Source: Nocardia iowensis (GTDB lineage: Bacteria; Actinomycetota; Actinomycetes; Mycobacteriales; Mycobacteriaceae). From it: a stretch of 64,000 nt of DNA. The position numbers and the translations under genes were made by a program. Positions 27,011 to 36,745 of the stretch are shown one piece after another. The notes under the pieces were generated by a model. That model did no database searches. It had not been told where the DNA came from and was given only the letters and a program-made list of their open reading frames with translations. The stretch lies in NCBI RefSeq assembly GCF_019222765.1, contig NZ_CP078145.1:682001-746000 (forward strand), read 5' to 3'. The number at the start of each line of letters is the position of its first letter. Positions within the stretch are counted from its first letter, which is position 1.

Positions 27011-27970
27011 GTGCGGCGAACCAAGGTTGCTGTTGCGGTGCTGACCTTTGCGCTTGCGCTGCTCGGCTCGGCGATGATCGCACCGGCCCCGGCGTCCGCC
27101 GCGCAGATCGAACGGCTCGATCGCCTGACCCCGACACGTTCGGCGATGTTCGTCTATTCACCGGCGATGGGCCGCACCATTCAGGTTCAGGTGCTGCACC
27201 CGGCGGGCGGCGGTCCGCGCCCCGCCTACTACCTGCTGGACGGGCTCGATCCGGGCCTCAGCCAAAGCACCTGGACCAACGCCACCGACGCGGAACGATT
27301 CTTCGCCGGTTCGAACGTCAACGTCGTGCTGCCCGTCGGCGGCCAGGCCAGCTACTACACCGACTGGCAGCAGGACGACCCCCGCTTCGGCCGCTACCGG
27401 TGGGAGACCTTCCTGACCGAGGAACTGCCACCACTGATCGACGGCTGGTTCAACGGCAACGGCGTCAACGCGATCGGCGGACTCTCGATGGGCGGCAACG
27501 CGGCCTTCATCCTGGCCGCCCGCAATCCGTGGCTGTACCGAGCCGTCGCAGGCTACAGTGCCTGCCCCGACACCGGTCTTGCCATGGGCGCGGTGATGTT
27601 CTCCATCGCCAATCGCGGCGGCGACCCGCTCAATATGTGGGGCGCACCCGGCAGCCCGGCCTGGGCCGAACACGATCCAGCACAGCTGGCAGAACGTTTG
27701 CGCGGCAAGACAATCTATCTGTCCTCGGGCACCGGCATTCCCGGCCCGCACGAGACGGAGATCAAACCTCAACTGGCCGAGAACATCTTCCTCGGCGGCC
27801 CGGTCGAGGTCGGCGTCAACACCTGCGTGGCCGCGTTCGAACAGCGCCTACGTGGCCTCGGCATCCCGGCCCGAGTCGACTACAGCGGCACCGGAACTCA
27901 CTCGTGGTCCTACTGGCAGGACACCCTGCACGCGTCCTGGCCGACCATCGCACCCGCCATCGGAGCCTGA
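27011..27970 (+). CDS. Secreted antigen-85-like esterase/mycolyltransferase family protein
   Basis: The 319-residue protein has a signal peptide (VAVAVLTFALALLGSAMIAPAPASA, cleavage near ASAAQ) and an alpha/beta-hydrolase domain of the antigen 85 family: YYLLDGLDPGL, WETFLTEELPPLIDGWF, nucleophile GGLSMGGNAAF and THSWSYWQ with the catalytic histidine. GTG at 27011 follows GGAGGTGGG. Antigen 85 enzymes transfer mycolic acids to arabinogalactan and trehalose; some relatives, such as Rv0774c at the same location in M. tuberculosis, are esterases. True mycolyl transfer is not proven by the sequence. Confidence 0.84.
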   Translation: MRRTKVAVAVLTFALALLGSAMIAPAPASAAQIERLDRLTPTRSAMFVYSPAMGRTIQVQVLHPAGGGPRPAYYLLDGLDPGLSQSTWTNATDAERFFAGSNVNVVLPVGGQASYYTDWQQDDPRFGRYRWETFLTEELPPLIDGWFNGNGVNAIGGLSMGGNAAFILAARNPWLYRAVAGYSACPDTGLAMGAVMFSIANRGGDPLNMWGAPGSPAWAEHDPAQLAERLRGKTIYLSSGTGIPGPHETEIKPQLAENIFLGGPVEVGVNTCVAAFEQRLRGLGIPARVDYSGTGTHSWSYWQDTLHASWPTIAPAIGA

Positions 27971-28006
27971 CCGGCGCCGAGCCCCGCACGGGCACAGCGG
28001 ATTCCG

Positions 28007-28672
28007 TCAGTCGCGGCCCGCGTTCAGCACGAGTATCGCGATCTGGACCCGGTTTTCGGCGTCGAGCTTGGCCAGCAGCCTGCTGATATGCGATTTCACC
28101 GTCGCGACACTGAGATGCAGTTCCTTGGCGATCTCGGAGTTGGCCAAGCCGCGGCCGATGGCCTCGGCGATATCGCGTTCCCGATCGGTGAGCGTGCTCA
28201 GGGCGCGGCGGGCGTGTTCGCGGGCCTGGTCGTCCTCGCTCGGCGCGGCGGTGGCGACCGAGATCAGTTGCGCGATAACGCTCGGCGAGAGCATCGGGCG
28301 CCCCGCCGCCACCTGCTTGACCGCGGCGACGATATCGGCGGGCGGGGTGTCCTTGAGCAGGAATCCGTGCGCTCCGATCCGCAGCGCGCGCAACACCATG
28401 TCATCGGCGTCGAACGTGGTGAGCACCAGCACGCGCGGCGGATCGGCCCGGCTCAGCAGCTCGCGGGTGGCGTCGAGCCCGTCACGCACCGGCATCCGGA
28501 TATCCATCAGCACGACGTCGGGGGATTGTTCGCGGACCACCGCCTGCGCTTGCTCGCCGTCGGCGGCCTCGCCGACCAGTTCCAACTCCGGGTCACCGCC
28601 GAGGATCAGCGTCAGCGCCGAGCGGGCCAGCGGCTCGTCGTCGACGACGACCACACGGATGCGGGCATTCAC
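28007..28672 (-). CDS. Response regulator, NarL/LuxR family
   Basis: The 221-residue protein has a receiver domain (RVVVVDDEPLARSALTLIL, phospho-acceptor in VVLMDIRMPVRDG, LVLTTFDADD, FLLKDTPPADI) and a C-terminal LuxR helix-turn-helix (LTDRERDIAEAIGRGLANSE and LHLSVATVKSHISRLLAKL). The GTG at 28672 overlaps the kinase stop as GTGA, so it is the second gene of a kinase-regulator operon. The signal and regulon are unknown. Confidence 0.93.
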   Translation of the reverse strand: MNARIRVVVVDDEPLARSALTLILGGDPELELVGEAADGEQAQAVVREQSPDVVLMDIRMPVRDGLDATRELLSRADPPRVLVLTTFDADDMVLRALRIGAHGFLLKDTPPADIVAAVKQVAAGRPMLSPSVIAQLISVATAAPSEDDQAREHARRALSTLTDRERDIAEAIGRGLANSEIAKELHLSVATVKSHISRLLAKLDAENRVQIAILVLNAGRD

Positions 28673-29874
28673 CGGTCGCTCTCCACATCAACCGGCCACG
28701 GCAACGTGGCGCGCAGCTGGAATCCGCCCGCCGGATCGGGACCGTAATCGAGTGTGCCGCCGACCAATTCGGCGCGTTCGGTGAGTCCGAGCAGCCCGTA
28801 GCCGGAGGACGGCAGCGAAAGACCGGCGTGCACCGGGGCGGCGTTGCCCACGTCGACGATCAAATCGTGGCCGGGCCCGCCGTCGACGCGCACCCGGACC
28901 GAGGCGCCGGGGGCGTGCTTGCGCGCGTTGGTCAGCCCCTCCTGGGCGATGCGGTACGCCGTGCGCGCGCTCGTCGCCGGAAGGTCGGCCGTCGTGGTGT
29001 CGGTCATCGACACGTCCATGCCCGCGGCGCGTGCCTCGTCGACCAGCCGGGTGAGATCGGCAAGCGTGGGCTGTGGCGGTTCCGGGGTGTCGGTGAGCGC
29101 GGTGTCGTCGCTGGTGCGCAGCACACCGAGTACCTCACGCAACTCTTGCAGCGCGAGATGGGCGTTCTCGGCAATGGTCTTCGCGGTCGCGGTGGTCTGC
29201 TCCCTGGTCAGGTCGGTGCGGAAACCGAGCGCACCCGCGTGCATCGCCACCACCGAAATCCGGTGCGCCAGTACGTCGTGCATTTCCCGCGCGATGCGAT
29301 TGCGTTCCAGCAGCCGCGCCTCGGCAGCCCTGGCGTGTTGCTCACGTTCGGCGGTCTCGGCGCGAGAGCGCAACGACCACACCAGGTCTCGCCGCGCACC
29401 GACCGCGAAGCCGATCGCGACAATTGCCGCGACACTGACCGTCAGCACTGACGGGCCATACCAATCCGGTTGCGCACCAGGACGTTTCGGATAGACCAAG
29501 CTGTCGGTGAGCAAGCCGGTGCCGATGCAGACGATCGACAGCGCGATCGTCTCGGGATAGCGCCGCCGGGTAGCCAGCGAACACAGCACCAGCGCCGCGG
29601 CGCCGTTGGCGCTCACCGACGCGGTGGACACCACCATGACGATCACCGCGATCGGCACCGGATACCTGCGCCGCCACAGCGTGAGCAGGATGCAGGCCAC
29701 ACCGAGCAGCGGGTCGCCGACGTGGAACCAGGTCAGCAACGCCCCGTCGAGCGGCGCCATCTCCGCGTTGACGCCCGACCAGGCGAGCAGACCGATGGCG
29801 GCCGCGGCCGCCAGCCGCCAGGCGTGCGACCACGGCCGCAGCGGCGGCGCCGACGACAGCGGTGCGGTGGACAT
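28669..29874 (-). CDS. Sensor histidine kinase, NarL-system type (HisKA_3)
   Basis: The 401-residue protein has several N-terminal membrane helices (about residues 15-150) with almost no extracytoplasmic loops, a helical dimerisation domain whose phospho-acceptor lies in RNRIAREMHDVLAHRISVV, and a HATPase domain with IAQEGLTNARKHAPG and SSGYGLLGLTERAELVGG. This is the LiaS/DesK-like class, which senses within or near the membrane. The ATG at 29874 follows TACAGT by 6 nt, a leaderless pattern. It precedes its regulator with a 4-bp overlap. Confidence 0.92.
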   Translation of the reverse strand: MSTAPLSSAPPLRPWSHAWRLAAAAAIGLLAWSGVNAEMAPLDGALLTWFHVGDPLLGVACILLTLWRRRYPVPIAVIVMVVSTASVSANGAAALVLCSLATRRRYPETIALSIVCIGTGLLTDSLVYPKRPGAQPDWYGPSVLTVSVAAIVAIGFAVGARRDLVWSLRSRAETAEREQHARAAEARLLERNRIAREMHDVLAHRISVVAMHAGALGFRTDLTREQTTATAKTIAENAHLALQELREVLGVLRTSDDTALTDTPEPPQPTLADLTRLVDEARAAGMDVSMTDTTTADLPATSARTAYRIAQEGLTNARKHAPGASVRVRVDGGPGHDLIVDVGNAAPVHAGLSLPSSGYGLLGLTERAELVGGTLDYGPDPAGGFQLRATLPWPVDVESDR

Positions 29875-30048
29875 GCCGCGACTGTAGGTGGCGGCTGTCC
29901 ACCCGCGCATCGGCCGCCAGGGCGAATTCGGATCGACCAAAGGATGAACCGACCGTCGACCGCTGGCCGATGTGCCGTGACGTGCGCCGGAGCAACGATG
30001 GGAAGCGACAGGCAACACCCCACCGGGCAACACGAAACGGAGAATGTG

Positions 30049-30282
30049 ATGGGCAAGAACGTTTGGGTCGGACTACAGGTCGTCGGCATAGTCTTGCTGG
30101 TCGCTTCGGCCCAAGCCGTCATCCGCCTGCTCATCGACCACCGCAAATCCCAGGTCTGGGGCCTGCTCGACTGGGTGCCGGGCGGCTGGACCGGCCAACT
30201 CGCGGTCCTTATCGGCATAGCGGCCGTAGGCGCGGTGCTCGCGGACCGCGCCAACAACAAGGCGAAGGCCTTCGGTGAGTGA
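30049..30282 (+). CDS. Small two-helix membrane protein
   Basis: The 77-residue protein has two hydrophobic helices (VWVGLQVVGIVLLVASAQAVI and LAVLIGIAAVGAVLAD) around a short loop with HRKSQVWGLLDWVPGGWTGQ, and ends with a charged tail. GGAG at 30039-30042 supports the ATG at 30049. It is monocistronic, divergent from the sensor kinase. No family is recognised and no function is proposed. Confidence 0.75.
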   Translation: MGKNVWVGLQVVGIVLLVASAQAVIRLLIDHRKSQVWGLLDWVPGGWTGQLAVLIGIAAVGAVLADRANNKAKAFGE

Positions 30283-30295
30283 ACCGGGTGCCGCG

Positions 30296-31210
30296 CTACC
30301 CGCGGCCGACATCGCTCGGTGCGGGTCGGACCGCGCTGGTTCCGGCCGCGAGCCGGTCGAGCAGGGTGCTCAGCACCTGTTCGGCATGCGTCCACAGCAG
30401 CGCGCCGCCCGTCTCGGGGACGATGTGGCGGTGTGCGCCGGGAATGCGAGTGGCCAGCCAGGCACCGTTGTCGGGCGAGTGGCTAGTGTCCAGCGCGCCG
30501 TACCAAATATCCACCGGTACAGCGATTTCCCCGAGGCGCAAGGGCCACCGACTCATGGCCAGCACGGTGTCGCGGGCGTACCCGGCTGAACCCTGTGCGA
30601 ACGCCTCGGTCAACGCCCGGTGATAGGCGGCTTCGAACGCCGGAAGTCGATACACGGCCACGTCGGACGGCGGACTCCCACCGACCACCATGTCCCACAT
30701 GGCGTCCGCGGTGAACCCGGCGAAGAATCGCTCCGCCGCCGCGGCATCCTGCGCGACCTTGTCGACGATGTCGCGCAGTGCCGCAGGCAACGCGGTCGCG
30801 AACTCCGGCGCGGCAACCTCATCCGCACCGGAGACGATGGCCAGCGCCGCGGCCAGGCCCGCCTCCGCGCACGCCAGCGCGAACGGCGCTCCCTGCGAAT
30901 TGCCGACCACCGCCGGGAGACCCAATTCGCGTGCCGTCACCAGCGCGCGCATGTCCTCGGCGAAATCGACGAACGTCCGCCCCGGCGCCGGTGTCGAGGC
31001 ACCGAGGCCCGGCCGGTCGACCGAAACCAGCCGGACCCCGAGCGGTTCGAGCACATCGGTACCGAACCCGAGGCACCGGCTCGTCGCGGCACCTGGGCAC
31101 AGCAGTACCGGCACACCGTCCAGCGGCCCCCACTCGGCCCACCCGAGCAACCGACCGTCGGGCAGCTCGGTCGTGCCGAGCCGGGCGGGCTCATCAACAG
31201 ACACGCTCAT
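30296..31210 (-). CDS. Alpha/beta hydrolase
   Basis: From ATG 31210 the protein has 304 residues and an alpha/beta-hydrolase fold: LLCPGAATSRCLGFG, SVDRPGLGAS, nucleophile elbow VVGNSQGAPFALA, an acidic residue in YGALDTSHSPDN. The expected histidine is probably the one in PGAHRHIVPETGG. The frame also contains in-frame ATGs up to 31228, so the start may lie a few codons further upstream. It converges with the small membrane protein gene over 13 bp. The substrate is unknown. Confidence 0.82.
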   Translation of the reverse strand: MSVSVDEPARLGTTELPDGRLLGWAEWGPLDGVPVLLCPGAATSRCLGFGTDVLEPLGVRLVSVDRPGLGASTPAPGRTFVDFAEDMRALVTARELGLPAVVGNSQGAPFALACAEAGLAAALAIVSGADEVAAPEFATALPAALRDIVDKVAQDAAAAERFFAGFTADAMWDMVVGGSPPSDVAVYRLPAFEAAYHRALTEAFAQGSAGYARDTVLAMSRWPLRLGEIAVPVDIWYGALDTSHSPDNGAWLATRIPGAHRHIVPETGGALLWTHAEQVLSTLLDRLAAGTSAVRPAPSDVGRG

Positions 31211-31369
31211 GAACACCATCATGATCATGCTGCGGGCCCGGGCGCACCGGATTTTCGCTTGGCCGCCACCACGGGCGGCTGGACCGTGATCCCGCGGTGC
31301 GGCAGCTGATCAGCGGCGTTGCCGGGTCCTGCTGGGACGGGTGCGGTGCCCGCGGCTACGGTGGAGCGC

Positions 31370-33544
31370 ATGGCTCTCGACAGCGGTACCGGAACGATTT
31401 CGAACCTGGACGGGGTGGCGGCGCCGATCGCCAAGACGGTGCCCACCGAACGCGTGCATCACGGCGATGTGTTCGTCGACGAGTACGAGTGGCTGCGGGA
31501 CAAGGACAACCCCGAGGTCATCGCGCACCTGGCGGCGGAGAACGCCTACACCGAGGCACAGACCGCACACCTGGCGCAGCTGCGCGACACGATCTTCGAC
31601 GAGATCAAGTCGCGCACCCAGGAGACGGACCTGTCCGTGCCGACCAGGATGGGCGACTACTGGTACTACTCGCGCAGCTTCGAGGGCAAGCAGTACGGCG
31701 TGCACTGCCGGTGTCCGATCGCGGCCGATGCCGATGGCATCGATGCGTGGACCCCGCCGCAGCTAGAGGCCGGGACAGCGGTGCCGGGTGAACAGGTGCT
31801 GCTGGACAGCAACGAGGTCGCCGAGGGACACGATTTCTTCGCACTCGGTGCCTTCTCGCTGAGCCATGACGGCAACCTGCTCGCCTACTCGGTGGACACC
31901 GTCGGTGACGAGCGGTATGTACTGCGCTTCAAGGACCTGCGCACCGGGGAGATGCTGCCGGACGAGATCACCGAGACCGCGCCGGGCGCGACGTGGTCGC
32001 TGGACGGCACCCACGTCTTCTATCAGACGGTCGACGAATCCTGGCGGCCCGACACCGTGTGGCGGCATCGCCTCGGTGCACCGACCGACACCGACGTGAA
32101 GGTCTTCCACGAGCCCGACGAGCGCTACTGGGTGAGCATCACCTCGACCCGCTCGGAGCGGTATCTGATGATCTGGGTCGGCTCCAAGATCACCACCGAG
32201 GGCTGGGTGCTCGAATCCGACAACCCCGAGGGCGAATTCCGGGTCATCCTGCCGCGCCGCGAAGGTGTCGAATACTCGGCCGAGCACGCTGTGGTCGGCG
32301 GCGAGGACCGGTTCCTGATCCTGCACAACGACGTCGTCGACGGCGTCAAGGCGGAGAACTTCGTGCTCGCCGACGCCCCGGTCGCCGATCCGTCGAACCT
32401 GACGCTGCTGATCGGGCACCGCGACGACGTGCGGCTGGAGGACATCGACGCCTTCGCCGACCACCTGGTGCTGAGCTACCGGCGGGAAGCACTGACCCGC
32501 GTCGCGATCTGGCCGTTGACCAAGGACGGGTACGGCGAACGGAGCGAACTCGAATTCGATCTGGAACTCTTCGCGGTCGGTGCGGGCGCGAATCCCGAGT
32601 GGGCGCAGCCCACCTTGCGCATCGGGCTCACCTCGTTCATCACCCCGGTCCAGGTGTTCGACTACGTGCCCGCCACCGGCGACCTGCTGCTGCGCAAGGA
32701 GCAGCCGGTGCTCGGCGGGTACGACGCGAACGACTATGAGCAGCACCGGGATTGGGCGGTCGCCGAGGACGGCACCCGGATCCCGATCTCGCTGGTGTGG
32801 AAGAAGAACGTCGCGGTGGACGCGCCGAAGCCCTTGCTGCTCTACGGGTACGGCTCCTACGAGGCCAGCATGGACCCATCCTTCTCCGTCTCGCGGCTGT
32901 CGCTGCTGGATCGCGGCATGGTGTTCGCGGTAGCGCACGTGCGTGGCGGTGGCGAGATGGGCCGGCTCTGGTACGAGCACGGCAAGACTCTCACCAAGAT
33001 GAACACCTTCACCGATTTCGTCTCGTGCGCAAAGCATTTGATCGACACCGGCGTCACCTCGGCGGACCGGCTGATCGCCGACGGCGGCAGCGCGGGCGGC
33101 CTGCTGATGGGCGCGGTGGCGAACCTGGCCCCGGAGCTGTTCGCGGGCATCCTGGCGAATGTCCCGTTCGTGGATCCGCTCACCTCGATTCTTGACCCGT
33201 CCCTGCCGCTGACCGTCATCGAATGGGACGAGTGGGGTAACCCGCTGGCGGACAAGGAGGTCTACGACTACATGAAGTCCTACGCCCCCTACGAGAACGT
33301 CGAAGCCAAGGACTACCCGGCCATCCTGGCCATCACCAGCCTCAACGACACCCGGGTGCTCTATGTCGAACCGGCCAAGTGGGTCGCGAAATTGCGCGCG
33401 ACCAAGACCGGTGACGCACCGCTGCTGCTCAAGACCGAAATGAGCGCGGGCCACGGCGGCGTCAGCGGCCGGTACGAGAAGTGGAAGGAAGTCGCCTTCG
33501 AGTACGCCTGGGTGCTGGACCGGGTCGGCCTCGCCGACGCCTGA
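31370..33544 (+). CDS. ptrB: Oligopeptidase B, S9A prolyl oligopeptidase family
   Basis: The 724-residue protein has an N-terminal beta-propeller domain (about residues 20-440, starting after EYEWLRDKDNPEVIAHL) and a C-terminal catalytic domain. The triad is visible: Ser574 in DGGSAGGLLMG, Asp660 in LNDTRVLYVEP and His695 in AGHGGVSGRYEKW. Such enzymes cut short peptides after basic residues in the cytoplasm. It has no signal peptide. TACGGT lies 7 nt before the ATG at 31370, pointing to a leaderless start. The gene is intact here, whereas in M. tuberculosis the equivalent (ptrBa/ptrBb, Rv0781-0782) is annotated as two. Confidence 0.93.
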   Translation: MALDSGTGTISNLDGVAAPIAKTVPTERVHHGDVFVDEYEWLRDKDNPEVIAHLAAENAYTEAQTAHLAQLRDTIFDEIKSRTQETDLSVPTRMGDYWYYSRSFEGKQYGVHCRCPIAADADGIDAWTPPQLEAGTAVPGEQVLLDSNEVAEGHDFFALGAFSLSHDGNLLAYSVDTVGDERYVLRFKDLRTGEMLPDEITETAPGATWSLDGTHVFYQTVDESWRPDTVWRHRLGAPTDTDVKVFHEPDERYWVSITSTRSERYLMIWVGSKITTEGWVLESDNPEGEFRVILPRREGVEYSAEHAVVGGEDRFLILHNDVVDGVKAENFVLADAPVADPSNLTLLIGHRDDVRLEDIDAFADHLVLSYRREALTRVAIWPLTKDGYGERSELEFDLELFAVGAGANPEWAQPTLRIGLTSFITPVQVFDYVPATGDLLLRKEQPVLGGYDANDYEQHRDWAVAEDGTRIPISLVWKKNVAVDAPKPLLLYGYGSYEASMDPSFSVSRLSLLDRGMVFAVAHVRGGGEMGRLWYEHGKTLTKMNTFTDFVSCAKHLIDTGVTSADRLIADGGSAGGLLMGAVANLAPELFAGILANVPFVDPLTSILDPSLPLTVIEWDEWGNPLADKEVYDYMKSYAPYENVEAKDYPAILAITSLNDTRVLYVEPAKWVAKLRATKTGDAPLLLKTEMSAGHGGVSGRYEKWKEVAFEYAWVLDRVGLADA

Positions 33545-33549
33545 TCTCC

Positions 33550-33582
33550 ACTGGTGGCCGGTCGCGCTGACCGGCCACCAGT
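33550..33582 (+). terminator. Hairpin downstream of ptrB
   Basis: A perfect 14-bp stem (ACTGGTGGCCGGTC, 33550-33563, with 33569-33582) and a 5-nt loop begin 6 bp after the ptrB stop. There is no T-run, so termination would be of the hairpin-only kind described in actinobacteria, or the stem may protect the mRNA end. Confidence 0.65.
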
Positions 33583-33702
33583 TCCCCCGGCACGCTGCCA
33601 TAGCGCATTTGTGATGATGCGGAGAGAACGTGTGTCAGGGTGTTCGTCGCACGGTCATCCCACCTGCACGCCCAGTACATCTGCCGCTGGCACCGTGAGT
33701 TC

Positions 33703-34404
33703 ATGAACGCTGAGCTGATCGTATCGATTTCCGGGATCAGGGACACCACTCGGGACGCGGCGATCCAGTTCGCCGCCGAGATGGATCAGCGCGGCGTGCC
33801 ACTGTCGCTGCTCGTGGCGCCCCGGTTGAAAGGCAAGTACCGGCTGGTCGACGACCCCGCGACGCAGGCGTGGCTGCGCGGGCGCCGGGCCCGCGGCGAC
33901 GCGATCGTGCTGCACGGCTACGACCAGGCGGCGACCAAACGTCGCCGCGCCGAATTCGCCACACTGCCCAGGCATGAGGCCCGGTTGCGGCTCACTGCGG
34001 CGGATCGGGTGATGGAGCAGGTCGAGTTGCGCACCAGGCTGTTCGCCGCCCCGCGCTGGGACGCCTCCGCGGGCGCCATCGAGGCGCTGTCCGAGGTCGG
34101 TTTCCGGGTCGCGCTCGGCCTGACCTCCATCCTGGACCTGGAACACAATGTGGCGCAGAAGGTCCGGGTGTACGGCATCGGCGAGGGCTTTCGCGCCGAA
34201 CCGTGGTGGTGCCGGGCCCTGGTGATGGGCGCCGCGCGCACCGCGCGGCGCGGTGGTCTACTGCGCCTTGCGGTTTCGGCCGCACAGTTGGAGCGCTCCG
34301 GACCGCACCAGGCGATGCTCGACGCGGTGGACCTCGCTCTGTTCCATGGTGCGCTCGGTCAGGTATACCGCTGGGAGCCGCCCGCCATCGCGCGTGCGGC
34401 CTGA
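33703..34404 (+). CDS. DUF2334-like polysaccharide-deacetylase-fold protein
   Basis: The 233-residue protein starts MNAELIVSISGIRDTTRDAA and contains LSLLVAPRLKG, GDAIVLHGYDQ and a central LFAAPRWDASAGAIEALSEVGFRVALG segment, which resembles the NodB-like fold of DUF2334 proteins. No signal or membrane segment is visible. In M. tuberculosis Rv0784 lies in the same place after ptrB. The first part of the deacetylase metal site (usually D-D, HxxxH) is not clear, so enzymatic activity is uncertain. Confidence 0.72.
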   Translation: MNAELIVSISGIRDTTRDAAIQFAAEMDQRGVPLSLLVAPRLKGKYRLVDDPATQAWLRGRRARGDAIVLHGYDQAATKRRRAEFATLPRHEARLRLTAADRVMEQVELRTRLFAAPRWDASAGAIEALSEVGFRVALGLTSILDLEHNVAQKVRVYGIGEGFRAEPWWCRALVMGAARTARRGGLLRLAVSAAQLERSGPHQAMLDAVDLALFHGALGQVYRWEPPAIARAA

Positions 34405-34698
34405 AGGACGCCGCGGCGTGGTGTGGTCGGGCACCGCGGCCGGGTGGTGATCGGCACCGCCGAGCGTGGCCGATCGGCGTCGCCGCTCGTGAATGGCGTA
34501 ATCGGGCGGCGGCGCGCGGCGACAGGCCGGGCGCTTGGCCGAACTCGGGCGACACGGACCGTTCGGTCGACTACATTTCAACCTTCGTACTGATCGGTTT
34601 GTGCCACAGTGGACGAGCGGCGCTGCCGCCGCCCTGTCCGGACCGTCTCGGCATCCTTGACCAGGTGTGCGACAACACGAAGAAGTGAGGCGCTGGCA

Positions 34699-36063
34699 AT
34701 GACCGACGATTCCCGCACCGCCGAGCTACGCGCGAAGGTGGCCGCGCTCATGCCGCAGGCGAAAACCGATCTGGCGCAGCTTGTTTCGTTCAAGTCGGTG
34801 GCCGACCCGCGCCAGTTCCCGCCGGAGGAGTGCGAGCGGGCCGCGCAGTGGGTCGCCGACGCGTTCGTCGCGGCCGGACTGACCAGGGTCGGGCTGCACG
34901 AGACGCCGGACGGCAGCAAGGCCGTCATCGCCGCCAATCCCGCCCCCGCTGGCGCGCCGACCGTGCTGCTGTACTGCCACTACGACGTGCAGCCGCCGCT
35001 GGACAGCGCGGCTTGGCGCACGCCGGTGTGGGAGCTGACCGAGAAGAACGGGCGCTGGTACGGCCGCGGCAGCGCCGACTGCAAGGGCAATATCGTCATG
35101 CACCTGACCGCGCTGCGCGCGCTGGGTCCCGAGCTGCCGTTGGGCGTCATGGTGGTCGCCGAGGGATCCGAGGAACAGTCCACCGGCGGGCTGGAGCGCT
35201 TCGTCGAGGCCAACCCGGAGTTGTTGCGCGCCGACGCCATTCTGATCGGTGACTGCGGAAACTTCGCCGCGGGCGTACCGACGCTGACGGAAACGTTGCG
35301 CGGCAACGTGAATGTCATCGTCACCGTGCAAACCCTCGCGGGCCCTTTGCATTCCGGCATGTTCGGCGGACCGGCACCGGACGCGCTCGCCGCGCTGATT
35401 CACCTGCTCGCCACGCTGCGCGACGAACACGGCAACACCACGGTGGCCGGGCTGCCCAATGATCAGCGCTGGCCGGGTGTGCAGTACCCGGAGGACCAGT
35501 TCGGCACCGACGCGGGTGTGCTGCGCGGCGTCGAGTTCACCGGTGACGGCTCCATCGCCGACATGCTCTGGGCCCGACCGGCGTTGACCGTCCTCGGCAT
35601 CGATGCACCGCCGGTGGTCGGCTCGGCCGCTGCCATCCAGCCGTCGGCACGCGCCAGGCTCAATCTGCGTATTCCGCCGGGCACCGATCCGGTGCAGGCG
35701 CACAAGGCACTGGTCGCGCACCTCGAGGCGAACACCCCCTGGAATGCCGAGCTCACCGTCGAACTGGAGGGCAGCGGCGCGCCGTTCCGCTCCGGCAGCG
35801 GCGGTCCGGCCCGCGAGGCGATGGAGGCGGCGCTGGCGGCCTCGTACGGCCGCGCGGCCACCACCCAGGGCCAGGGCGGATCGATTCCGCTGTGCAACGT
35901 CTTCGCCGACACCTACCCGGCCGCCGAGATCATGTTGCTCGGTGTCGAGGAACCGAAGTGCCTGATCCACGCTCCCAACGAGAGCGTGGATCCCGCCGAA
36001 ATCGAGCACATGGCGCTCGCCGAGGCGCTGTTCTTGCAGAACTACGCCGAACAACCCTGGTAG
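34699..36063 (+). CDS. M20 family metallopeptidase (dipeptidase)
   Basis: The 454-residue protein is an M20 peptidase: first metal site YCHYDVQPPLDSAAW, then WYGRGSADCKGNIVMHLTAL, VVAEGSEEQSTGGLERFV with the catalytic glutamate pair, LHSGMFGGPAPDAL in the lid region and the final LIHAPNESVDPAEIEHM. It should split dipeptides in the cytoplasm with two zinc ions. The ATG at 34699 is preceded by GTGAGG at a short distance. The 294 bp upstream hold no recognisable gene. It converges with the metallo-hydrolase gene. Confidence 0.9.
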   Translation: MTDDSRTAELRAKVAALMPQAKTDLAQLVSFKSVADPRQFPPEECERAAQWVADAFVAAGLTRVGLHETPDGSKAVIAANPAPAGAPTVLLYCHYDVQPPLDSAAWRTPVWELTEKNGRWYGRGSADCKGNIVMHLTALRALGPELPLGVMVVAEGSEEQSTGGLERFVEANPELLRADAILIGDCGNFAAGVPTLTETLRGNVNVIVTVQTLAGPLHSGMFGGPAPDALAALIHLLATLRDEHGNTTVAGLPNDQRWPGVQYPEDQFGTDAGVLRGVEFTGDGSIADMLWARPALTVLGIDAPPVVGSAAAIQPSARARLNLRIPPGTDPVQAHKALVAHLEANTPWNAELTVELEGSGAPFRSGSGGPAREAMEAALAASYGRAATTQGQGGSIPLCNVFADTYPAAEIMLLGVEEPKCLIHAPNESVDPAEIEHMALAEALFLQNYAEQPW

Positions 36064-36100
36064 CTACCGCGCGACCCGGGTAGCTCCCGCCGCGGACGCG

Positions 36101-36745
36101 CTAGAACTCGCGCTGGTCTTCCGGTTCCACGACGGTGAATTCCGTACCGGCCGGGCCCATTTCGGACAGTCTGCCGAAGTAGATGCCCTGTGCCTCCGGC
36201 GTGATGATGCCGTAGTGGATCGGCAGCGCGGTGCGCGGCGCGACCGCCCGCAGGTAGTCCACCGTCTCGCTGATCCGCATCCACGGCGCCGCCGCCGGAA
36301 TGGCGAGCACGCCGACCGGGACCGGCGGCACCCACAGCGAGTCGCCGGGATGCACCAGCTGCGCCGGATCGTCCGGGGTGCCCAGCTGGAACACGGTGTT
36401 GTCGATGACCGGCAGCTCCGGGTGGATCACCGCGTGCCTGCCACCGCCCCCGGTGATCCGCAGGTCGCCGAGTGTGAGGACGTTGCCCGCGTGCACCGCC
36501 TCCCACGGCTCGCCGCGCTGCTGCGCGGTCTGCGGGTCGGCCAGCAGGCGAGCGCCGGGATTCGCCTGGACCAGTGCCTCGATCCGGTTCGGGTCGATGT
36601 GGTCGGGATGCTGGTGGGTGATCGCGATGGCGTCCAGACCGGTGAGGCCCTCGAAGCCGTGCGAGAAGGTGCCCGGATCGAACAGCACCTTCTTGCCGTG
36701 TAGCTCGACGAGCAGACAGGAGTGGCCGAAGTGAGCTATGCGCAT
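36101..36745 (-). CDS. Metallo-beta-lactamase-fold hydrolase
   Basis: The 214-residue protein starts MRIAHFGHSCLLVE, like UPF0173-type and related metal-dependent hydrolases, and has the metal motif THQHPDHID plus histidines in GGRHAVIHPEL and LPIHYG. It is cytoplasmic. The ATG at 36745 follows TAACAT by 6 nt without a ribosome-binding site. A comparable gene (Rv0786c) precedes purS-purQ in M. tuberculosis. The substrate is not known. Confidence 0.85.
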   Translation of the reverse strand: MRIAHFGHSCLLVELHGKKVLFDPGTFSHGFEGLTGLDAIAITHQHPDHIDPNRIEALVQANPGARLLADPQTAQQRGEPWEAVHAGNVLTLGDLRITGGGGRHAVIHPELPVIDNTVFQLGTPDDPAQLVHPGDSLWVPPVPVGVLAIPAAAPWMRISETVDYLRAVAPRTALPIHYGIITPEAQGIYFGRLSEMGPAGTEFTVVEPEDQREF

